Below are positions 14,427 through 25,520 of a stretch of DNA of 64,000 nucleotides, piece by piece. The translations under genes and the position numbers were made by a program. A model generated the notes under the pieces. The model was not told where the DNA came from, did not search any database, and was given only the letters and a program-made list of their open reading frames with translations. Numbering within the stretch: position 1 is the stretch's first letter; every line of letters begins with the position of its first letter. Source of the DNA: Alviniconcha marisindica (Eukaryota; Mollusca; Gastropoda; Provannidae); contig JABMCL010003304.1 of NCBI GenBank assembly GCA_018857735.1, positions 605,501 to 669,500 on the forward strand. The letters run 5' to 3'.

Positions 14427-15508
14427 CATGGTGAGAGGTCCAAGTATATCATAGCAAGGGGGAAATTTACATCAAGGTAAGCTATATCCATTTACATCTT
14501 GGTGATAGGTCCATTTACATCTTAGTGAGAGTCCATTTACATCATGGTAAGGGGTCCATTTACATCATTGTAAGGGGTCTAATTATCTCACGGTGAGAGG
14601 TCCATATACATCAAGGTGAGGGTCCATTTACATCATGGTGAAAGATAAATTTTACATCATGGTAAGGGTCCATTTACATCATGGTAAGGGATCCATTTAT
14701 ATCATGGTAATGGGTCCATTTACATAATGGTAGGGGGTCCATTTACATCATGGTAAGGGGTCCATTTCCATCATGGTAAGGGGTCCATTTACAATTACAT
14801 CATAGTGATGGGTCCCTTTATATCACAGTGATGGCTCCATTTACATCATGATGAGAGGTTTTTAAATCATGGTGAGAGGCCCATTTACATCATGGGTGTA
14901 CACAAAGGGAACACTTTTATAAAAAGTGGTCTCTCACCAGGGTAGTCTTCCAGGCTGAGGCATGAAAGGTCCCACTGTAGTGCAAGTTTTGTTAGTGTGC
15001 GTTGTGTGTGCATGCATGCATCTTTCCAGACACCTACATAATACAACAGACCTAAGGGTGCAGCACCTATTTGATCTGTGGTTTTTTTCTTCTCTCTTCA
15101 TTAACCATTATATATATGGAATATAATTTATGTAATGAATGTGTGAGCCCAGAGACAAATAGTTTCCTCCTTTTAGTTTTACTTCTTTTTTTCGTTTTTG
15201 TTTGTTTGCTTCAGCTTGTGTGTATGTGTATGTATATTATATTTTATATATTATATAATATATATATATCATTTGTCTTGTTTGTTTTGTGATTGTGTGT
15301 GGGTGGGGTTGGGGGGGGGGGCATTGCTCTCATCCTCACCTCCAACAAGGTAGCCATAGATGCTGCTGCCAGTGCTATGTCTCTGTCCAGCACTCCTTGC
15401 AGAACGACCACTGCCAGGTCGACCTTCAGCCTGCAAGGCTGTACTGCGGCGCTGCTCGCTGCGCTGCGAGGGGCTGGGAGAGGGAGGGACGCTTGACCGA
15501 TAGGCCAT
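893..15508 (-). CDS. Sec14/CRAL-TRIO and spectrin-repeat protein, Trio/Dbl-family-like (5' part only)
   Basis: Six coding exons read on the minus strand: 15340-15508, 9496-9558, 7715-7829, 3357-3447, 2773-2871 and 893-1076. All have GT-AG junctions and matching phases (1,1,2,0,0,1), giving about 241 residues. Residues 1-56 are a basic Ser/Pro-rich leader starting MAYRSSVPPSPS. Residues about 60-145 form a Sec14-type module with GGRDRQGGPVITFPA and IPSEESKKRGITVLIDSRD, which resemble the Trio/Kalirin/SESTD1 lipid-binding domain. The last exon (VEKFMKDAQAVVQHLDSEEV onward) looks like the start of a spectrin repeat. Trio, MCF2L and PLEKHG4 use this arrangement ahead of a DH-PH Rho exchange module; SESTD1 lacks DH-PH. 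The 3' exons lie left of the window, so GEF activity cannot be stated. The Sec14 part is shorter than in Trio, so an exon may be missing between 3357 and 2871. The start ATG at 15508 has purine -3 and G +4 context. An out-of-frame ATG lies at 15515. Confidence 0.8.
1104..1325. repeat. tandem duplication of about 110 bp next to exon 6
   Basis: The stretch beginning acttgcttccttcaggattt at about 1109 recurs at about 1219. Both copies continue through a tcacacactt-like segment, a gagaaggtacactatca segment and a gagaataaactgtc end. The two copies differ at scattered positions. The repeat lies in the intron just upstream, in transcription order, of Sec14-gene exon 6. Confidence 0.85.
1326..2772. 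other. intron 5 of the Sec14 gene, no further features recognised
   Basis: AT-rich sequence between coding exons 5 and 6. No tRNA-like element or convincing reading frame was seen. The short open frames at 1804-2148 and 2286-2474 have no recognisable domain or coding texture. Confidence 0.6.
3712..3967 (-). mobile_element. SINE family A copy (tRNA-derived), diverged
   Basis: On the minus strand this reads from a tRNA-like head with a TGGTTCGATTCCA B-box-like motif, through a conserved middle (tgtggacactgtcttgcgac) and a shared body (aatgcaggag, tggtgacagtgtag). The same parts occur in the same order at 24541, 27405 and 28015. This copy lacks the conserved 3' tail. It lies in intron 3 of the Sec14 gene. 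Confidence 0.75.
5340..5575. repeat. diverged minisatellite, part 1 (ttgggaaatcaatgccttca units)
   Basis: Units of the form gttggcaaatcaatgccttcac followed by a tgcatgagt stretch recur several times here and again at 6170-6450. The copies are imperfect, with spacing of about 40-60 bp. The frames that run through them are repeat-derived and not proteins. Confidence 0.7.
6170..6455. repeat. diverged minisatellite, part 2 (ttgggaaatcagtgccttca units)
   Basis: At least six units of a ttgggaaatcaatgccttca core followed by a ctgggccctgcatgagtgag linker, the same family as 5340-5575. The intervening 600 bp is unique, so this may be one array split by an insertion. Confidence 0.75.
6545..6840. repeat. 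about 50-bp tandem repeat, each unit carrying a perfect short hairpin
   Basis: Six units carry GAAGAAAGG, a CCA spacer and CCTTTCTTC (a perfect 9-bp inverted repeat), then aagcacagtatgcaatttaa and a gttgccagt linker. They begin at about 6553, 6604, 6655, 6710, 6761 and 6808. One copy has CTGC in place of CTTC and one has an extra GGCCCA. The array lies in intron 3 of the Sec14 gene. Confidence 0.9.
7893..7951. repeat. (GT)n followed by a 25-nt poly-G run
   Basis: A GT tract from 7893 runs directly into an uninterrupted run of 25 G at 7927-7951. More GT-rich sequence follows to about 8160. It lies about 60 bp upstream, in transcription order, of the acceptor of Sec14-gene exon 3 (7715-7829). 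The reading frames across it are artefacts of the repeat. Confidence 0.95.
8560..8725 (+). mobile_element. SINE/repeat family B copy
   Basis: The copy contains the family B blocks in order: gatgtcggatgacatatatt, agggacaaactgtg, ggttcaatgttgctttgcgt and aggacagccacctcgacttt. The same order of blocks occurs at 26570-26735 and, inverted, at 25860-26020. It lies in intron 2 of the Sec14 gene. Confidence 0.75.
9588..9650. repeat. 31-bp perfect duplication upstream of the exon 2 acceptor
   Basis: The unit ttagacaacagctggactgc plus tctggcaac occurs twice in immediate succession, at about 9590 and 9621. It lies about 30-90 nt upstream of the Sec14-gene exon 2 acceptor in transcription order. It does not include exon sequence. 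Confidence 0.85.
9720..11580. other. intron 1 of the Sec14 gene, first part: nothing recognised
   Basis: AT-rich intronic DNA with many stops in all frames. No tRNA head, microsatellite array or domain-like frame was seen. Confidence 0.55.
11581..11674. repeat. perfect 38-bp inverted repeat with an 18-nt loop
   Basis: The left arm 11581-11618 (starting tgggttagacatgcatacaa) is the exact reverse complement of the right arm 11637-11674. The loop is 11619-11636. Pairing stops abruptly outside the arms. A transcript of either strand would fold into a 38-bp uninterrupted stem. It could be a fold-back transposon remnant or a small-RNA precursor. A perfect stem of this length is unlike a usual animal pre-miRNA, which has bulges. 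Confidence 0.95.
11855..12032. repeat. about 88-bp duplication ending in a 19-nt poly-C run
   Basis: The block aaaaggtatttcatttttta followed by a gaatgtggcttctctcccc end occurs at about 11857 and again at about 11946. The second copy ends in an uninterrupted C run at 12014-12032. Confidence 0.85.
14290..14900. repeat. minisatellite of about 24-bp units (ggtccatttacatcatggta), split by an (AT)n tract
   Basis: At least twenty imperfect units of the form ggtccatttacatcatggta plus agg run head to tail. A pure AT tract at about 14362-14420 interrupts them. Variants replace tttacatc with tatatatc, so the AT tract may have grown from within a unit. It lies in intron 1 of the Sec14 gene, about 440 bp downstream, in transcription order, of the start exon. 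Confidence 0.9.
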
Positions 15509-15522
15509 CTCTCATTGCAGAA
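15509..15522 (-). other. 5'UTR part of the Sec14-gene start exon, with an upstream overlapping ATG
   Basis: On the minus strand a pyrimidine-rich acceptor (ttgttcttcacag) ends at 15523. The exon therefore has only 14 nt of leader before the main ATG at 15508. An ATG at 15515 opens a different frame of about 29 codons that overlaps the main start. The acceptor implies at least one upstream non-coding exon. Confidence 0.6.
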
Positions 15523-16528
15523 CTGTGAAGAACAAAAAGCCTTCCAGTCAAATAAACTGTAGGAAGTAAAACTGAATTGGCATAATTATATTTTTTTTAA
15601 ATAATATATATATATACAGTATCATCAGTATATTGCAGGACAGCAAAATGAGCACAATCTGATTCACTTGTATGCAGCATGCATGTTCACATGCACACAG
15701 ACACACACAGATACATATATACACTCATGAATGCATGCATGCACACATTAATCATTATACACACAAGCACATATTCAGACTCACACAGTGAGCAGCAAAC
15801 AAATCCTTACAATACACCTAAATAACAGTAAATACATCAATAGTTTGTCAGTACAACAGACCTGTGCACGATGCTACCTTGGGGAAACACAAATCTTCTG
15901 CGGTGAGCAACAGTGCGAAACACAAAGAGGGAGGGGTTGAATAACAATCAGACTTTTAGGCGTAGACTTTTCATTCCTGCTTTAGTTTTAACAGTGTTGA
16001 CGGTTGGCATTGTTTGGAGAGACACTTTAAATTTGCAGGCGCATTCCTGGCTACAAACAGAGGACTGGGAGAAGTGTGCTCTGAACAAACCAGGGCCTGT
16101 GGGCTGTGTCCATAAAATGAAAGCATCAAATTAGAGCAATAACAAAAAACTCTTGTTTGGGGCTAAATGTGCCCCATCTGGACTGGGGGTAGGGGTGGGA
16201 GGGGGGATCTTTGACAGATAGAGGGGGACTGGCATATGTGAATGGGGCGAACCTTTGACATTAATGGATTCATGAAGACCTCAAGTGTGACAAGTTTTCA
16301 AATTAGTCATTCGAATGCCTCTTTCATTTCAAAGATTTGTTTGTTTCTTTCTTTGTTTGGTTATCTTCCTGCACAGTGGTCCTGCATCCTGTGACCTAAA
16401 CTGAAAATGAATGCCATACTTTTACCTTAGGTGAGAATAAAAGAGACAAACAAAAATATTGCTACCTTTATCTACAACTAGGACAGTGGGTGTAAACAAA
16501 ATGTATCACTATCAGTGGCTATCACTGT

Positions 16529-16560
<32 letters not shown>

Positions 16561-19500
16561 GTGAGTGCTAGGTTGATTTGTCCTGTCAACTGTTGTACTC
16601 TGCAACTATGTCATACTGGGTAATTTAACTTACTCCTTTAATTAGTTTTAAATGTTGTTGTGACCTATAAGTAGTTAATTTACAAATATGAATGGTTGAC
16701 TTGAACAAATTAAGATCAACACTAGTTAGGCTGTTGGTGCTTTGAACCTAGTCAACCACATAGTTATATCAGGGCTAAAGATCAGCAACATAGAATAACA
16801 AATTAAATAACAATCTAAGAATATTCCATTACCCATAAATAGTCAAAAATTATCTAAGACTAAGAACTTAAAGTTACACATACTGAACTGATAGCCAACC
16901 ACAAATGTAAAAATCTCAATTAAGACTTCAAAGTTCAAGGGTTTCAGGGAGAGGGAGAGGGGGTAATAGAGAGATAGAGCAAAGTGTTACAAGACACAAG
17001 TACTTTGCTCCAGAGTACAAAGTATTTAAGAGAGCGCTTCTGACGTCAACAGTGCCAGTGGTAGGACCTAGATCATATTTCAGTGTCAGAAGTCAACAGG
17101 ATGACAAGAAGGCGACAAGAACAACTTGATCCTGCTGGGGATTTAGTGGTGATGCACACGGCCCAACATCCAAGAAACTAAAGATGGAGAATAGGATTTT
17201 AAAGAAATGAAGACAGAGTCAGTGGCTATTACAATACACTGATACAGTATATATTACAACTGAAACTGTAATTACTTAGTAACCAAAACCAAAAACGTGA
17301 AAGTCACAATAATGGTGGCTGAGTAGCCCTCAGTCAGCAAGGAGCCTGAAATTGTACACCAACAGTGACAGTACCCAGCAGTCTGCCACTTTATTAACAA
17401 TCTGAAAAGTTTAGATCAGTACAAATGTGATCTGTATGTTTAGGAAGGTTCATTAATTGTAGGCACTTCACCTTAACTCTTCACTCATTTGTTCACCCTT
17501 ACCTGGTTCTTAAAATGTTTTTCTGTGTTCATCATGAGGCAACCCTATGGCTATGCAGTGGACAGGGATGTTAACATCCAAGAGCTAGCTGACTTCAATC
17601 ATTAGGCATAAATTATACTACAGTAACTTATGAATTATAAATTCAATGTTCCAGTGACACACCAGCAACAACATGATATATTATTTAATTACAAGATAAA
17701 CAAACAAACAAAAAAGCTACAAGTACAAATACAATGATATACAATACCATGTAAAAGTTGCAGCAAATCTACACTCACTTTTAAATTGTACCTATACAGC
17801 GGAACCCAGTCTTAATACAGTCAAGCTCCTTTATGGTGAAATTCTGCTTCTGACATCTATTCAGATCAAAAATTATCAAAGTTCATAATCATATCATTCC
17901 TCTGGGCAAATCATAAACTGTAGAAGTATGACCATCTGCTCATGACACCTGAAGTCACCATAATTTGATGAACAATGAAGCAGGCTGAACCAGGAAAACA
18001 GAAAATGGAAGTCGAGTCCAAATACTTTAATCATCCCTCACAAGGAAAGGATGAAGAATATAGTATGCAATGCATAATTTTGTATCAGTTCTGCAACTCT
18101 GTTGACAATCATGAATGGCAATCAAGTAACTTAAACCAGCTCTGCAAAAGTAAACTGCACGAGATTGAGACACCCATGTACAGGTTTTCTAATTTTCTAT
18201 GCTGATTGGTACACAGTTTAATGAAACTTAAAGGAAATATAAATCATACAGCCTTAGACTGTTAGAGTTTGACACTTTTAACACAGGGACACTTGTACAG
18301 TGGTACTGGTAGTGAATCCTGTTTTCTACCCTCAGGCTACTGTCAGCAGATAACCATCACAAACATTTCAAATAATCAATAGATCCTATTCCTAGCTCCA
18401 AGACCAAGTTCTAATATTTTTAGTTAAATCAGCTGCACTCTACTATTTATTAGCTGTCTCAGTTTTATTCATATCATTGTTTCAATTATTAATGCTCCGT
18501 CTACTTTGGTACTTGTCACAACTTCAGAACTTGCTAGAAGTATTTCAGAGCTCTGTAAATATATAAATTTTATCTTTAACCTTTAAAATCAAATCTATAG
18601 ATCTTTATACTGTAGCTGGCTTACAACATGGCTCCTATTTTAGGTCATGTGTACCAGTCTGCTACAAATAATATTCCGAGTCAATCTAACATTGCCTGGA
18701 TATAAAATGGTTGACTGGGTGTCCAACATCAATTATCTATCAATCTAACACAGCTAATATTTTATGCACATATGCATACATGTCTGCTACAACTAATAAA
18801 AAGTAATAACTAATATAACTCCAGTACTTGAAGTAGGTTTCATTTCTGATTTTGCTACATTGGTGTCATTGTAAGTTCCAATCTCCATCTTAAAAAGTAA
18901 ATGACTAAATCAAATGAAATAACTCTACTTTTGTATGCTTCATAGAAACATCATCCCCCCTCCCTCTTTTTTTCTTTCTTTTTTCTTCTCAAATCAATGA
19001 CCACATTTGTTCACCTCTGGGTTCTTTCTTTCTGTCTGTCTCTATATAATGTGTGTGTGTGTGTACATGTACGCATGTGTGGATGCACGCATGGAGGTAT
19101 GCATAAATAGGTATCGGTATGCATACACGTGTAGGAAGGGGAGAGGGCTTCTTATTGTTGTTTGTTGCCAAGATTTTCCTATTCCACTATGTGAAATAGC
19201 AAACTTCTGACTCATCAAATCTATTAAGTTATGCAAACAAAAGGACAGTCACAAGATGTGTTGTGTTGCAGGTCTGGTAAAGGCTTATGACTAATGACAG
19301 CCTCAAGACACAGCGTCCCTAGCCTACATCAGTGTTATTCACACAAGCGATTACCCAGTTTTTGCCTAAAATATATAGTAAAAACAATCAGTTGCAAAGC
19401 ATAATTTGGGAATCTGCTAGACTGAATGGCACACTGCAATATAGATATATATATAATGCATGTGCATTATATAGATTATAGCTTACCTAAAGCTGAAGAG

Positions 19501-20340
19501 ATTAGAGAGCTATCTCTTCTCAGGGGGTACTGGGAATCTATTTCACCAGTGGGATCACCTTTCAGCTCAAGACATGGCTCTTCTGTCAATGACCCAAAAG
19601 TTTTAGGCAAACACTAGGAACTCTATCTTTTGGGCTGCAATTACTATGGTATTTAAAGCTCTGCCACTGATGCCATGATGATGAAATTTTAATCGGTTTA
19701 TCCAGAGACTGAGAGAGTAAATTAGAAAAGAGGTTTAAAACACTACTTTACATTTAACTTTACAGCTGTATCAAGACGGTGTCACCTAGGCACATTTCTG
19801 GAGTAGGGGGTGGGGGAGGGGACAGACACATACTGATACAGAGGTAATGCTAGTATTGATACACATCAAAGAGTGGATAATATATATATATATGTCTGTA
19901 CAATTGCACTATTGTGGCCAGCTTTATTAAGCACAATGGATCAGGAGAGTGAATGTGTGTGTGTGTGTGTGTGTGTGAGGGTTCACGTTAACTGGTAATT
20001 TCTGGTATTTTACCGGCAAAGATTGGCATACATATTATACCAGAAACAAAATCAGCAATCAGTCACACATAGTGGTTATTTTGTTTGGTGGTTTCTCCAA
20101 AAAACAAAACAAAAAATGCAGCACAGCAAGAGAGACATTAGAAGCAAACAGGGTACACACTGGCAAAGTTACATGCACATAAACATCACCCATAGACATA
20201 CAATTATAAAGGGATGCTGTTTTTACTTTTACTAGTACTAGTTTTAATTGGAATTGAGGTATTGTGAAATGTGGATATGGGCGTTTTTGTTGTTGTTGTT
20301 TTTTAAGGCTGAAAGTGAAAGAGTTGAGCAGTGCTAATAA
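15523..20340. other. 5' intron of the Sec14 gene: no gene recognised
   Basis: AT-rich DNA with short AT and CA microsatellites (for example 15240-15270, 16530-16560 and 19880-19895) and a GT tract at 19955-19977. No convincing exon was identified on either strand. Confidence 0.5.
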
Positions 20341-21270
20341 GAGGGAGGGAGTTCCAGTTAAATGCGAGGTGTGTACAAGAATATCATTGCCACAAATCTA
20401 TCCAGTAAACAGTGTTTTTTCCTGGTCAAGCGTCCCTGCGTCCCCTACACCAGTAATCAATTTCGATGGTCCTTGGATGGGTGGTCAGAACCCACAGAGC
20501 GTGAAGCGAGGAAATGCCCCCTGGCTTGTGTTGGTCAAGCTGTTCAAATTTCACTTCACCTTCCCGTCAAGCTTACAGCTAGTCCGCCGCGATAGTAAAT
20601 CATTTCCGCTTCACTGGTCATGCAAGAAATGTCACAAAGATCTTCTTTGGTCTGTGACTTGTATTTTTCAGTTAAGCTGCGGTACGAATGAGAACAACTT
20701 CAAAGGCGCCATTGCAAAGAGCAGGGTACTGTGCTTCTGAAAGGTGTTACTACGCTGCCACGCTGTTTAGTATTAGATCTATAAATCGAATTATCCTACC
20801 GAGACGCGGGTAACTTTTAGCACACGATTCTCCACCGAACTATCGATTTTAGCAACAATCTCATTAATTCTGTCGTATTAAGTAATCTTAAGTTTTTCAT
20901 GGTGAGTGTTTGAGGCGTCTGTCTGCCTGGGTGTCGCGGGACAGCCTCAGTGCTGCTTGCGAAAGTTTCTGACAAACTGTTGTTTCTCTACCGCCAACAA
21001 CACGTGTTCCCCTGGGATGGTCATCACCCCTCCCTTCGCAGCATCCCTGCTAAACAGCAGAGCAGCCAGGCTTAGAAGCGTTACGTAAGATGGCACGGGT
21101 GACCGTGAGAACAGAGCAACATTCCCAGCCTCTCCCATCGCGCGGTGCTTTGTTGTTTGTCCCGCCCCGTTTAGCTCTGTGAATGCAGAACAGTGTGTCC
21201 CCTGCCAAGAAGGATTTAGGCTGGCCGCCTGTGCCACACCCACCACTAAACGTTTCACTTGTCAAGGCTT
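20340..21270. other. CpG-richer block, possible promoter or exon region
   Basis: Base composition changes here from AT-rich to a mix with many CG dinucleotides (for example around 20755-20860 and 21075-21165). Open frames of 60-160 codons exist on both strands but match no family I recognise. It could hold an alternative promoter or untranslated exon of the Sec14 gene, or a gene I cannot identify. Confidence 0.3.
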
Positions 21271-21994
21271 TTCGATGTGTCTCTGTGTGGGATGGTTTTT
21301 AGTCTGCAGCAGTGTTTTCCTTGTCGGGTTGAAGTCTGGTGGGGCTCTGCACAGGCGCTCAAAATAATCTTTAATTTTGTGTGTGTTTTTACCACTATTT
21401 TGCACTCGGTGACAAATGCAGTTTGATGCAAAATTAAAAGCACAAAGGATTTTATGTGAGTGCAACAACTTGAACAAGCAAAGAATTTAAAATCTAATAA
21501 AAGACCCCACCCCCCTCCAAAGCAAAACAATGCAAGATCATCGGTAACTTTCAAAACTTTTTTTTTATATATAAATTATGCATGGCTACCAGCTTTTCTC
21601 AAGTCAAATATCAAAACAAGAGTGTGTCCTTAATTTAACACCAGGAAAGAGAATGTGTCTTTTGATGGCTATTACTAGTGTGTATTACTCTTTGTATACT
21701 CATTTTATTCATTCACATTCCAAAGCCCACAAATTACAGTGTATGTACTGATATTCACTTTGTCAATTTTAGCTCTTTGTACTTGGCTTGTGGCATTAGT
21801 GGCCAATTTGAAGTTGTAGTTTTGTTTTGTTTTTTAGCATGAAAAAAATATTGTCCAAAATTCCAACACTAACACATCTTACTATCTTATGTGATCACAA
21901 TGGCTCTGAATACCAAGATTGGGCACCTGTGGCTCAGGCTACTTTGTGGTCATAGTTGTTTTTGATGGCCTGAGATGACCTTGTAAAAGTGCCT

Positions 21995-22190
21995 ATAGTG
22001 GGTATAGCTCAGTGGTTAGAGCACCAGACTTGTGATCAAAAGGTCCTGGGTTCAAGTCCCTGCAGGAGCAGGGGGAGAATTTTCTTATCCATGGTCAACT
22101 TTCTGTGCTGACTCTTATTTCGGTATCCATTCCACCTCCATGTTACTGCAGAAGCGCATAAAACAAAAAGATCCCAGTCATTCTGCCAAA
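21995..22190 (+). mobile_element. SINE family C copy with a tRNA-like head
   Basis: The head reads gggtatagctcagtggttag (canonical A box), then gacttgtgatcaaaaggtc, then gggttcaagtccc (B box). The body follows with gagaattttctta, gactcttatttcggtatcca and gttactgcagaagcg. Inverted copies with the same order occur at 27030-27225 and 31325-31502. The non-tRNA body and repetition mark it as a SINE. Confidence 0.85.
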
Positions 22191-22937
22191 AGTGCAGGTG
22201 AGAAATGTTTCAGTCTATAAACACATATGCACCCTAACATGTGGCTTTGAATGAAATAACACTATAAACTTGTATGGTGTACACAGAACTTGTGCTGAGA
22301 TGGCAGCAGTTTCACATGGCACCAGCCATGCAACAACCAAATACCACTATCAGTACACCACTTCAGTGGACATTTTAAACAAAATCTTTATAAAAGGATA
22401 CAGTCACTCATTCAGAAACACATGCAACATGAGTGCAGTGTGTCTATTTGAGAGCAAAGAACAGAGCTAGATACAAAAGCAATCAATAATAATAATAATA
22501 ATAATCAGTAAGCATGAAGAAGGAAGAGGCTGCACTGTTCTTGAGCCTGCATCACCATGGCCATGAGTGTTCACCTAGGTTTAACACTCCAAGGAGGGTC
22601 TTACTCTTGAGGTGAAAAGAGTAAAAGTTTTGTGTTTGCATTTGTCATTCTGCTGGGTAAGTGAACATAAATGTAAGCAGGTATCATTTAATATTTGTTT
22701 TTGTGTGTAACATAATTATAACTATTTTTTTCTTCTTTCAGTACATTACCAGATTCAAGTTCAAAACCTTGAAGATTTGTTTTTGTTAAGGGCACAACTA
22801 CTACAAGTAAATCTGGTAAATCAAAATGTGTCAGAACAACAACAAAAACAGAACTGGTTCCAATGCCGCAATGGGGACATTATTCATGATGATGATTCCA
22901 TTATTTTTAAATATATATTTAAAAGTAAATGAGGGCA

Positions 22938-23018
22938 CATAATTATTATTACTATTATTAGCCCTTGTGTATGTTGCTAATTATTATTACTATTATTAGC
23001 CCTTGTGTATGTTGCTAT
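22938..23018. repeat. perfect tandem duplication of about 40 bp
   Basis: The block attattattactattattag plus cccttgtgtatgttgct occurs twice in direct succession. It lies in the 5' intron of the Sec14 gene. Confidence 0.9.
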
Positions 23019-23861
23019 ACTTTAATCTGCTGTAGTGTAATTATTTATTAAAAATAAAATATGCAAGTAAAATTTAACTGAAAAAATATTAAATGACTGA
23101 GCTCAGTTATGTTTTAATCTTGTACATTTTCATTTTTACTTCCTGCAAAGAGTAGTGTGTGTGTGTGTGTGTGTTGTTGTTGTGTTTGTGCATGCAAACA
23201 CTACAAATCACATCACTGAAAACAAATGAAAACGTTTTCAAACATTTACTACGGTATCTGATTTATTATTCTACGAATGTGTAAACGTATGCGTACTTGT
23301 TGATCAATACATTGCCTGAATCAGTACTAATATTAGTAATAATTTACTCTTATCTGACTGTCACATATTGGTCTTTCTAAAGTATACTATACTGTTGTAG
23401 GTAGATCATTCACGAAGATTTGAACTGCCATAGTGTAACTACACGAGAAGACTACCGCCAGGTTGTAAGTACACGAGAGAGGATATATCACAACGAAGGC
23501 CTGCCTACATGTACATGAAACAGTATACGGGACATAAATATTCGCCGGAACAAGATTCGACTATTCCGAGGACGAAGTTTTCGTCGGTGCATTTCACATT
23601 CTGCCGTGCCCTTCTGACGAAACCAACTCAATCAATAAAGTTCTCCTTGACAAGAACCGGTAGTTTGAATACGGCCCGTTTGGGGACAGCACACCTTAAT
23701 ACTTTCTGTTGTAGAAAGCGAAGTGTCCCGAACCAGACGACAATTTAACTGTGTTGGTGCATTCCGGCGTACCAAGCATTCCGTGACGATTTTTTCGCTT
23801 TTAAATCCGTTCTACGCAGTGATCTCACCACAATATTTCAGTGACTCGATAGTTAACTCAC

Positions 23862-24150
23862 CTGACAGCAAATCCGTTAATCCATCTCGAAAGTGCACAA
23901 GCAGGAAATCCAAAAGTATCCCGAAAAGACGGTGTGTTGTTCACCTTTCTCAAACGATTTCCGTGTGCAGGTCCCGTAAGCGTTTGTGTCTCGTAGCGGG
24001 AAGTCACCCGCGCGGCAAGGCGACACAACTTTTTCGGGGTCAGTCCCGGAGACGCTCTATTTTTAGTCTGCCCGGTGTAGGTGTGCGTCAGGTAGGAAGT
24101 CCACGGCGTACCGAACAGTAGGCGGGCCAGGCCATCCAAGACAGTTAGTT
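23862..24150 (-). promoter_or_regulatory. candidate first (non-coding) exon and promoter of the Sec14 gene
   Basis: The minus strand carries a consensus donor, CAG followed by GTGAGT, with the exon ending at 23862. It lies in a block from about 23400 to 24250 that is visibly richer in CpG than the surrounding DNA. This could supply the non-coding first exon required by the acceptor at 15523, giving an intron of about 8.3 kb. The upstream boundary is a guess. Long reading frames run through the block on both strands, but none resembles a known protein. Another CpG-richer block at about 20350-21270 is an alternative promoter site. Confidence 0.35.
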
Positions 24151-24540
24151 GTATGTTGTTTCGGTTACAAGTACTAGATGTGTGGTGTTTCTTTCTACCG
24201 CGGTGTGTTGCATGCCGCAGTTGTGTCGTTCAGCCAAAGCTAATGTGGCTTCAAGCGACTGAGTGCACAGCACGCATTAGTTGTGCACGTTAAAGATCCA
24301 AGGCAACAACAACAAAATAATTCCGTATCGAATGTTCCAGTTTTGTTGTTTGTGCTTCGTATCTATTAATTTTTAACTCAGAGGCTCTCCCGTGAATTTT
24401 TTGTGTGTGCATCTGTTTCTCTGCATGACCTATACTTCAATAGATATATGTATATATATATTATATTATATGCATGCCGTGTCCGCCGTAAAGGCAGGTG
24501 CGTAGGGGTTTTAGGGGTGCGTTCTTTCTGTGGAAAACAG

Positions 24541-24850
24541 GTGTGAGCCGGTTTGGCCTAGCGGTAAAGCGTTAGGCTGGTAAGCAGAGGGACCTCGGTT
24601 CAAATCCGCTTCGGCTCGTCTTTCTCTTCAAAAAATGTGGTTCGTGGACACTGTCTTGTGACTTTGACCCTCAGAATTAATGAAACATTAAAATGGCTCT
24701 CATCGCAGCGGCCCGTCTTAATGCAGGAGTCATTCTGGAGGTGACAGTGTAGCGATAAGTATATAATCTCTCTTCCCCCACCTCCATTCTCGCCGTCCCT
24801 AATAAGCCTTATAGTTTCTGTGGACGTTAAACTCCGTGTTTACTGAAAAG
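24541..24850 (+). mobile_element. SINE family A copy, near full length
   Basis: The head gagccggtttggcctagcgg pairs at its 5' end with cggctc at its 3' end, like a tRNA acceptor stem, and carries the exact B box GGTTCAAATCC. The body includes cgtggacactgtcttgtgac, aatgaaacattaaaatggct and ggaggtgacagtgtagcgat. The 3' tail is gtccctaataagccttatag plus tttctgtggacgttaa. The same order at 27405 and, inverted, at 28015 and 3712 shows a tRNA-derived SINE and not a functional tRNA gene. Confidence 0.85.
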
Positions 24851-25394
24851 CACAGTAATGCTAATGGCAAAGGACTCACTGCACGACTGCGCAATGTGTG
24901 ACAAGAATAATAGAATAAGCAGTATTGGATTGTGGCTGCTGATTATCTCAGTGTTTTGCTGTTGTTGCGGCTGTTTTTTGTTTGATATATTTTTAGGGGA
25001 GGTGTTTTTTGTTCTTGTCAGAGTATTTTAATGTTCCTGTTTGTTTGTTGTTGTGTGCGTGTCCGCTGCGTCAGTGCTTGTGCCCGGGTGTGCCAGTGAA
25101 TGAATGCAAGTTAATTTTGACGGAGTCGGATATCTCAAAAGTGTCGGCCTATTTAATCACGGGTGTCGTACTGATCAGACGAAAGGAGCCTGTGATTTTA
25201 TTTCTGTGTAATAATAACTACAGTGAAATATTTCTAATGTGCAAATCTAACCAAATATAGAGCTCGGTACGCTGCACTGGCAACATTCAAACATACGATA
25301 GGTCTACATTTAGACACCTCAAACGGCAATAACAATGGCTACTAGCAATTCAGTTTACATGAAGCTAAACAGACATTCAAGACCTACATTACAC

Positions 25395-25520
25395 ACACAT
25401 AGTGACACGCACGCGCGCGCACACAAACTGACGCACACGCATGCACGCACGTACACATACACACACACACAGGCACGCACACACACACAGAGGCACGCAC
25501 ACACACACACACACACCACA
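25395..25520. repeat. CA/CG-rich microsatellite
   Basis: Mixed ACAC and ACGC dinucleotide tract. The His/Thr/Arg-rich open frame across it at 25335-25625 is a product of the repeat. Confidence 0.9.

Noticed and set aside
14290..14900. CRISPR-like array of short direct repeats
   Set aside because: The units are contiguous, without unique spacers, and lie in an intron of an animal gene.
20264..20740. 158-codon open frame
   Set aside because: The composition is not protein-like (poly-Cys and poly-Leu stretches), it has no recognised domain, and overlapping frames are equally open.
21995..22070. tRNA gene with good A and B boxes
   Set aside because: The anticodon and acceptor stems do not pair properly, and the same sequence recurs inverted at 31325 and 27030 with a common body.
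23723..24121. 132-codon open frame in a CpG-richer block
   Set aside because: An equally long frame exists on the opposite strand. The block is better explained as a promoter and first non-coding exon.
24541..24615. tRNA gene with an exact B box and a pairing acceptor stem
   Set aside because: The same head is followed by the same non-tRNA body and tail in several places, so it is the 5' end of a SINE.
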